A stretch of 21,584 bases of DNA from a virus. The stretch lies in IMG/VR virus record IMGVR_UViG_3300030101_003167, positions 1-21,584 of that record. One strand, written 5' to 3'. Shown here piece after piece: positions 18,810-21,584 of the stretch (positions are counted from its first letter, which is position 1; each line of letters begins with the position of its first letter). The notes below the pieces were generated by a model that saw nothing but the letters and a program-made list of their open reading frames with translations, searched no databases and was not told the origin of the DNA. Both the position numbers and the translations under genes were made by a program.

Positions 18810-19763
18810 TTAATATCCTCTATAAGTTCTAATTCTTGTCATTTTAACTGCTTTTCCTGTAGAAGCATCAACGTCTTCATATCTACCAAAACATTCAATT
18901 TCCCACTCATCATTTTGTATTGCATCAGTACTACCAGCAAATCTTATTTCAAGTCCACCTGCAAGTGGTTGATAATCTCCAATAATAATTTCATTTGATA
19001 CTGATTCATTGTTTTTAAGTTTTACATTATCTTTAGTAAATACAGAGTATTTTGCTGTACCTAATGCTCCACCTGTTGTAATAATAACTTTAATTAAATC
19101 ATACGTTCCTACCCATTCTCCCCTAGTATCTACAGGTCTTATAGCACCTGCTGTATTATACACAACATCTCTTACTACACCTTGTGATGAATCTCTTGTT
19201 ACCTGCCAAGATAATGCTGCTTTACCTGCATTTATGTTAGCAATATTGTTCATAGCTTCTTCCATAAGAGCATTAGCAAGTTCGCTATTAGGGTCATGGC
19301 TTTTTATCATAAAGTTAGCAGCAAGTAGTGCTGTAGTACGAATGATAATGTAATCGTATGCACCTGTTTTATCTTTCCATGCTTCTTTAGGCATATTAGG
19401 GTCTAACATACTATCTAAGTATCTACTAGCATCAGTTCTGTATTGTGTAACCATAGCAGTAAATTCTTCTCCTGCTTCCATCAATTTATCATTAGGATTA
19501 GTTGCAGAAAAATAATAAAGTACATCTTCAGCAGAATTGTAAAACCATTCTCCTTCAACATTTAAATCAGTATGTGCTGACTGTGCAGGTCCTAAATCTT
19601 CTCCATCTGCAAAACATTGAGTTACTAAACCACTATTATGTGCTGCATACTTATTACTTGAAACTTCTGTCCAACCATATACAGGTTTTTTATTATCAAA
19701 ACTATCAAGTTGTGGAAATACTCTTTTTAATTCTTTATGTGTACAATATATTGGTGCTGCCAT
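18810..19763 (-). CDS. Head-tail connector-like protein (317 aa)
   Basis: The 317-residue product starts MAAPIYCTHKELKRVFPQLD, a connector-like opening (first residues then a helix ending in PQ), followed by helices with DASRYLDSMLDPNMPKEAW, YDYIIIRTTALLAANFMIKS and ELANALMEEAMNNI, the helical bundle expected for an adaptor (HK97 gp6-like) domain. An unusual C-terminal half is beta-rich (VIITTGGALGTAKYSVFTKD...GDYQPLAGGLEIRFAGS) and suggests an added surface domain. It starts in a TAATG overlap with the basic-protein gene. Connector adaptors are usually 100-150 residues, so the protein is unusually long. It may also be another neck protein. Confidence 0.6.
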   Translation of the reverse strand: MAAPIYCTHKELKRVFPQLDSFDNKKPVYGWTEVSSNKYAAHNSGLVTQCFADGEDLGPAQSAHTDLNVEGEWFYNSAEDVLYYFSATNPNDKLMEAGEEFTAMVTQYRTDASRYLDSMLDPNMPKEAWKDKTGAYDYIIIRTTALLAANFMIKSHDPNSELANALMEEAMNNIANINAGKAALSWQVTRDSSQGVVRDVVYNTAGAIRPVDTRGEWVGTYDLIKVIITTGGALGTAKYSVFTKDNVKLKNNESVSNEIIIGDYQPLAGGLEIRFAGSTDAIQNDEWEIECFGRYEDVDASTGKAVKMTRIRTYRGY

Positions 19764-20008
19764 TACTTACCTCTCATCTTTCTTCTAACAGACTTTGAAT
19801 AACTTGCTCTTTGTTTACCTGATTTAGTAGCACGTCTTTTTTTTCTGTTTTCGTATGCTCTTTGTGCAGGTGTTAAACTTGTTCTTACAGATTTAGGTAA
19901 ATACCTACCACGTTTAGACTTTGGTTTCTTACGGTCTGCTTTTGTAAGATAATCCCATTTTTGTCTAGTCCATTTCTTTAAAGACTTTTGTGATGCTTTT
20001 AAAGCCAT
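19763..20008 (-). CDS. Lys/Arg-rich protein, DUF5872-like (81 aa)
   Basis: The 81-residue product is strongly basic. It has SQKSLKKWTRQKWDYLTKAD near the N-terminus, a GRYLPKSVRTSLTPAQRAYEN middle and a KKRRATKSGKQRASYSKS end. The opening K-W-T-x-Q-K-W pattern and the YLP...L...E...KK...K.GKQ layout resemble the DUF5872 group found in many marine phages. Overlaps of 1 nt (TAATG) lie on both sides. A packaged DNA-binding protein is a reasonable idea from charge and its place among virion genes, but no function is established here. Confidence 0.65.
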   Translation of the reverse strand: MALKASQKSLKKWTRQKWDYLTKADRKKPKSKRGRYLPKSVRTSLTPAQRAYENRKKRRATKSGKQRASYSKSVRRKMRGK

Positions 20009-20193
20009 TATCTATATCCTCCACCTGCTTTTTTATATGCTCTTGCTAACATCTGTGCTTTACGAGCTGACCATTGTCCTGCTCTACCACCTTTACTACC
20101 TGCTTTTATTCTATAAAATAATCTTTTACGCATAGCAGGTTTTGTGTAATTACCTGCTTTGTTTACTGTGCTTCTTTTACGTCTTTTTACCAT
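20008..20193 (-). CDS. Lys/Arg/Gly-rich protein, DUF6321-like (61 aa)
   Basis: The 61-residue product has MVKRRKRSTVNKAGNYTKPA, then MRKRLFYRIKAGSKGGRAG and QWSARKAQMLARAYKKAGGG. The KAGxYTKPxMRKxLFxxIKAGxKGG pattern followed by QWSARKAQ is a distinct, well-conserved small-protein family of environmental phages and viruses (DUF6321-like). Its highly basic, Gly-containing sequence suggests nucleic-acid binding, which is inference. It overlaps the previous gene by 7 nt (ATGGTAA). Confidence 0.7.
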   Translation of the reverse strand: MVKRRKRSTVNKAGNYTKPAMRKRLFYRIKAGSKGGRAGQWSARKAQMLARAYKKAGGGYR

Positions 20194-20444
20194 TTCTTAC
20201 AACTCCAGTATCTTGCTTTTGTTTTAGAACCTGGGGTTGCACATCTATGTCTTGCTCTAAACGATTTACGTCTAGCAGGACTAGATTTTTTAATTCTCAT
20301 ATTAGGATCACCAAAAGTTACTCTCTTTACTCTACTTCCATCTTTAACAAAGACTTGGAACTTTTTTCTTCCATAACTTGTTTGACCCTTAGCAATACGA
20401 CTTGGCTTATTTAAACGAACTGTTCTACCTCTGTATTTAGCCAT
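20187..20444 (-). CDS. Basic protein with GDPNM and ARYWSCKKW motifs (85 aa)
   Basis: ATG 20444 is taken, two nt after the stop of the 21-residue gene, because the longer in-frame start (20528) would run through that gene and lacks support. The 85-residue product reads MAKYRGRTVRLNKPSRIAKG, then KKFQVFVKDGSRVKRVTFGD, then PNMRIKKSSPARRKSFRARH, and ends KTKARYWSCKKW. The VTFGDPNMxI...PARRKSFRARHxC...KTKARYWSCxxW pattern is a recognisable small-protein family of environmental phages and some giant viruses whose function I cannot name. Two Cys and several His could bind metal. It precedes two more basic proteins. Confidence 0.8.
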   Translation of the reverse strand: MAKYRGRTVRLNKPSRIAKGQTSYGRKKFQVFVKDGSRVKRVTFGDPNMRIKKSSPARRKSFRARHRCATPGSKTKARYWSCKKW

Positions 20445-20445
20445 T

Positions 20446-20511
20446 TCACTTTTTCTTTCTACGTTTAGTCTTATTTTTGTATTTTCTTTTTTTTGGTGTA
20501 TGATACGGCAT
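20446..20511 (-). CDS. Tiny Lys/Arg peptide gene (21 aa)
   Basis: ATG 20511 follows TAGGAGGAAAAT, the best ribosome-binding site in this part of the window; the site overlaps the stop codon of the upstream gene. The 21-residue product begins MPYHTPKKRKYKNK and ends KTKRRKKK, with 12 Lys/Arg. Its TGA is two nt from the next ATG, so the two are probably translated together. It may be a packaged DNA-binding peptide like its basic neighbours, or a leader for the next gene. It is supported by the ribosome-binding site and tight spacing, not by similarity. Confidence 0.65.
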   Translation of the reverse strand: MPYHTPKKRKYKNKTKRRKKK

Positions 20512-20520
20512 ATTTTCCTC

Positions 20521-21584
20521 CTATACAAATCCTAATAGTTCTACTTCTGCATTAATTTTACTGTTTACACTTCTTGCTGATATTGTAACAATACCATTTT
20601 CTTGGTTACTTGTATCGTTAAGTCCACCACTATGAGCAGAATCATAATTAAAACTTGCTACAAATTCTGCATTAGCAGGACCTGTAAAGTCTAACATTCC
20701 TGTTTCATAGTTTATAATACCTGTTGCTGAACCAACAATATTACCTTTACCATCATCATAAGCAAATGTTGCTTGATTCTTCATTTCAATATAAGTTGCT
20801 TTATCAAATACTGTATCATCAGGTAGTAATGCTTCTACAGCACTTTCAATGTCGCCAATAGCAGGTATTCTACCAACACCAAATGGTGTTGTTCCACTTG
20901 AAGGAGCAGCCAATAATATTGCACTTGCTCTTGTTCTGTTAGTTGAAGCAAATCTTATATCGCCATTTACAATACTTACAGTAACGCCTTTTTCAAATAA
21001 GTTTCCTGAAGTATAGAACTGAGTGTCAAGTGCAGACTGAATCTTGCTTAAAACACCATTATTTCCACCAAATTTAGTATTACTAGCATCTGTTGTAAAT
21101 GAAAGACTAGCAAATGTACTACCACCATCAACTGTTATGTTAAAAGCATACGCTGTTGAAGCAGCAAGTCCTGATTCTGTGTTTGGTGTGATACCAGATA
21201 ATCCAAGTTCTTGATAACCATTGTTGTAAAACTTCATAGCAAAAGAACCTTTTACAATACCTGTTGGATATGTTCTGCTTCTACCATAACCAAATAAATT
21301 ATGTATTTTACACTTACCACTTTCATTAGTTTGTGTATGTGTGTACTTATCAAAATTAGAGTAAGCATTAAAAAATGGCATACGAATAACTGCATCATCA
21401 GCGTGTGAAGCAGCAGTAGATCCATACAATCCACGTCTTATAGTCAAAGTATTAGTTGATATAGCAGTAACTTCTATGATTTCATCACCAAGTCTTAATA
21501 AATCGCCAACTCTAAAGAAATCACCATCATCTACACCTACTGTTGTTACAGTACTGTTTATACCACTTGAATCATCAACTAATA
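20521..21584 (-). CDS. Virion structural protein, 5' end cut by window (at least 353 aa)
   Basis: The frame is open to the window edge, so the true start lies to the right; the TTG at 21447 is not a convincing start because the protein sequence continues sensibly upstream. That upstream part reads DDGDFFRVGDLLRLGDEII, EVTAISTNTLTIRRG and LYGSTAASHADDAV. The pattern D.(I/L)R.GDE...V(T)AIS.NTLT..RG..GT.AASH is common in virion and tail proteins of environmental phages. The rest is beta-rich (FNITVDGGSTFASLSFTTDA, AEFVASFNYDSAHSGG). It is the first visible gene of the late operon on this strand, located on the head side of the connector genes, and might be a head decoration or accessory virion protein. 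Confidence 0.7.
   Translation of the reverse strand, partial: LVDDSSGINSTVTTVGVDDGDFFRVGDLLRLGDEIIEVTAISTNTLTIRRGLYGSTAASHADDAVIRMPFFNAYSNFDKYTHTQTNESGKCKIHNLFGYGRSRTYPTGIVKGSFAMKFYNNGYQELGLSGITPNTESGLAASTAYAFNITVDGGSTFASLSFTTDASNTKFGGNNGVLSKIQSALDTQFYTSGNLFEKGVTVSIVNGDIRFASTNRTRASAILLAAPSSGTTPFGVGRIPAIGDIESAVEALLPDDTVFDKATYIEMKNQATFAYDDGKGNIVGSATGIINYETGMLDFTGPANAEFVASFNYDSAHSGGLNDTSNQENGIVTISARSVNSKINAEVELLGFV

Overview
The window reads as part of the genome of an uncultured, AT-rich, long-tailed (siphovirus-like) phage, most likely of a marine bacterium. The type of evidence is gene content and layout: a tape-measure protein with its frameshifted chaperone pair, a major tail protein, head-tail connector-like proteins, a phage recombination set, strong AGGAG ribosome-binding sites and tightly packed overlapping genes. 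The marine assignment is inference: the low GC, the small Lys/Arg-rich proteins of kinds common in marine phage contigs, and the dockerin-bearing tail protein all point that way. No terminase, portal, integrase, lysis gene or tRNA is visible, so this is only part of a genome and the host cannot be named.

Left arm, plus strand, about 1-2720: a noncoding, probably folded stretch (1-208), then ten very small genes of unknown function. Each gene is preceded by the same kind of linker: a hairpin, then the conserved box (C)CGTCTTGAAT, then a short AT-rich spacer and AGGAGAA before the ATG. The hairpin arms differ between copies but remain complementary, while the box is kept. This modular array is the most unusual feature of the window. 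It is followed by a doubtful 74-codon frame carrying a strong two-part hairpin (2748-2788), and by an AT-rich control region with two copies of the palindrome TTATAATTATAA in front of a Cro/CI-type repressor (3078-3296).

Middle, plus strand, 3078-8328: early replication and recombination genes in one largely overlapping operon: an annealing protein of the DUF1071/Sak3 type, small unknown proteins, an SSB-like protein with an acidic DLPF tip, a winged-helix protein, a replication-organiser-like protein with a zinc knuckle, a zinc-ribbon protein, a PD-(D/E)XK resolvase-like nuclease, a free-standing GIY-YIG/NUMOD3 endonuclease lacking key catalytic residues, a small membrane protein, an HNH (Ref/DUF968-like) nuclease, a second zinc ribbon, a NinB/Orf-like recombination protein and, behind a plausible promoter, one unknown gene.

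Right arm, minus strand, 21584-8408: the late structural genes, read right to left: a virion protein cut by the window edge, a run of four tiny Lys/Arg-rich proteins (including a 21-residue one), connector and tail-completion proteins, the major tail protein, the G and G-T tail assembly chaperones joined by a probable -1 frameshift at T TTG GGG (16868-16862), the tape measure, a large tail-tip protein ending in a complete dockerin, and two distal tail proteins that share an N-terminal motif. The two arms converge on a 14-bp hairpin at 8338-8369 that probably terminates transcription from both sides.
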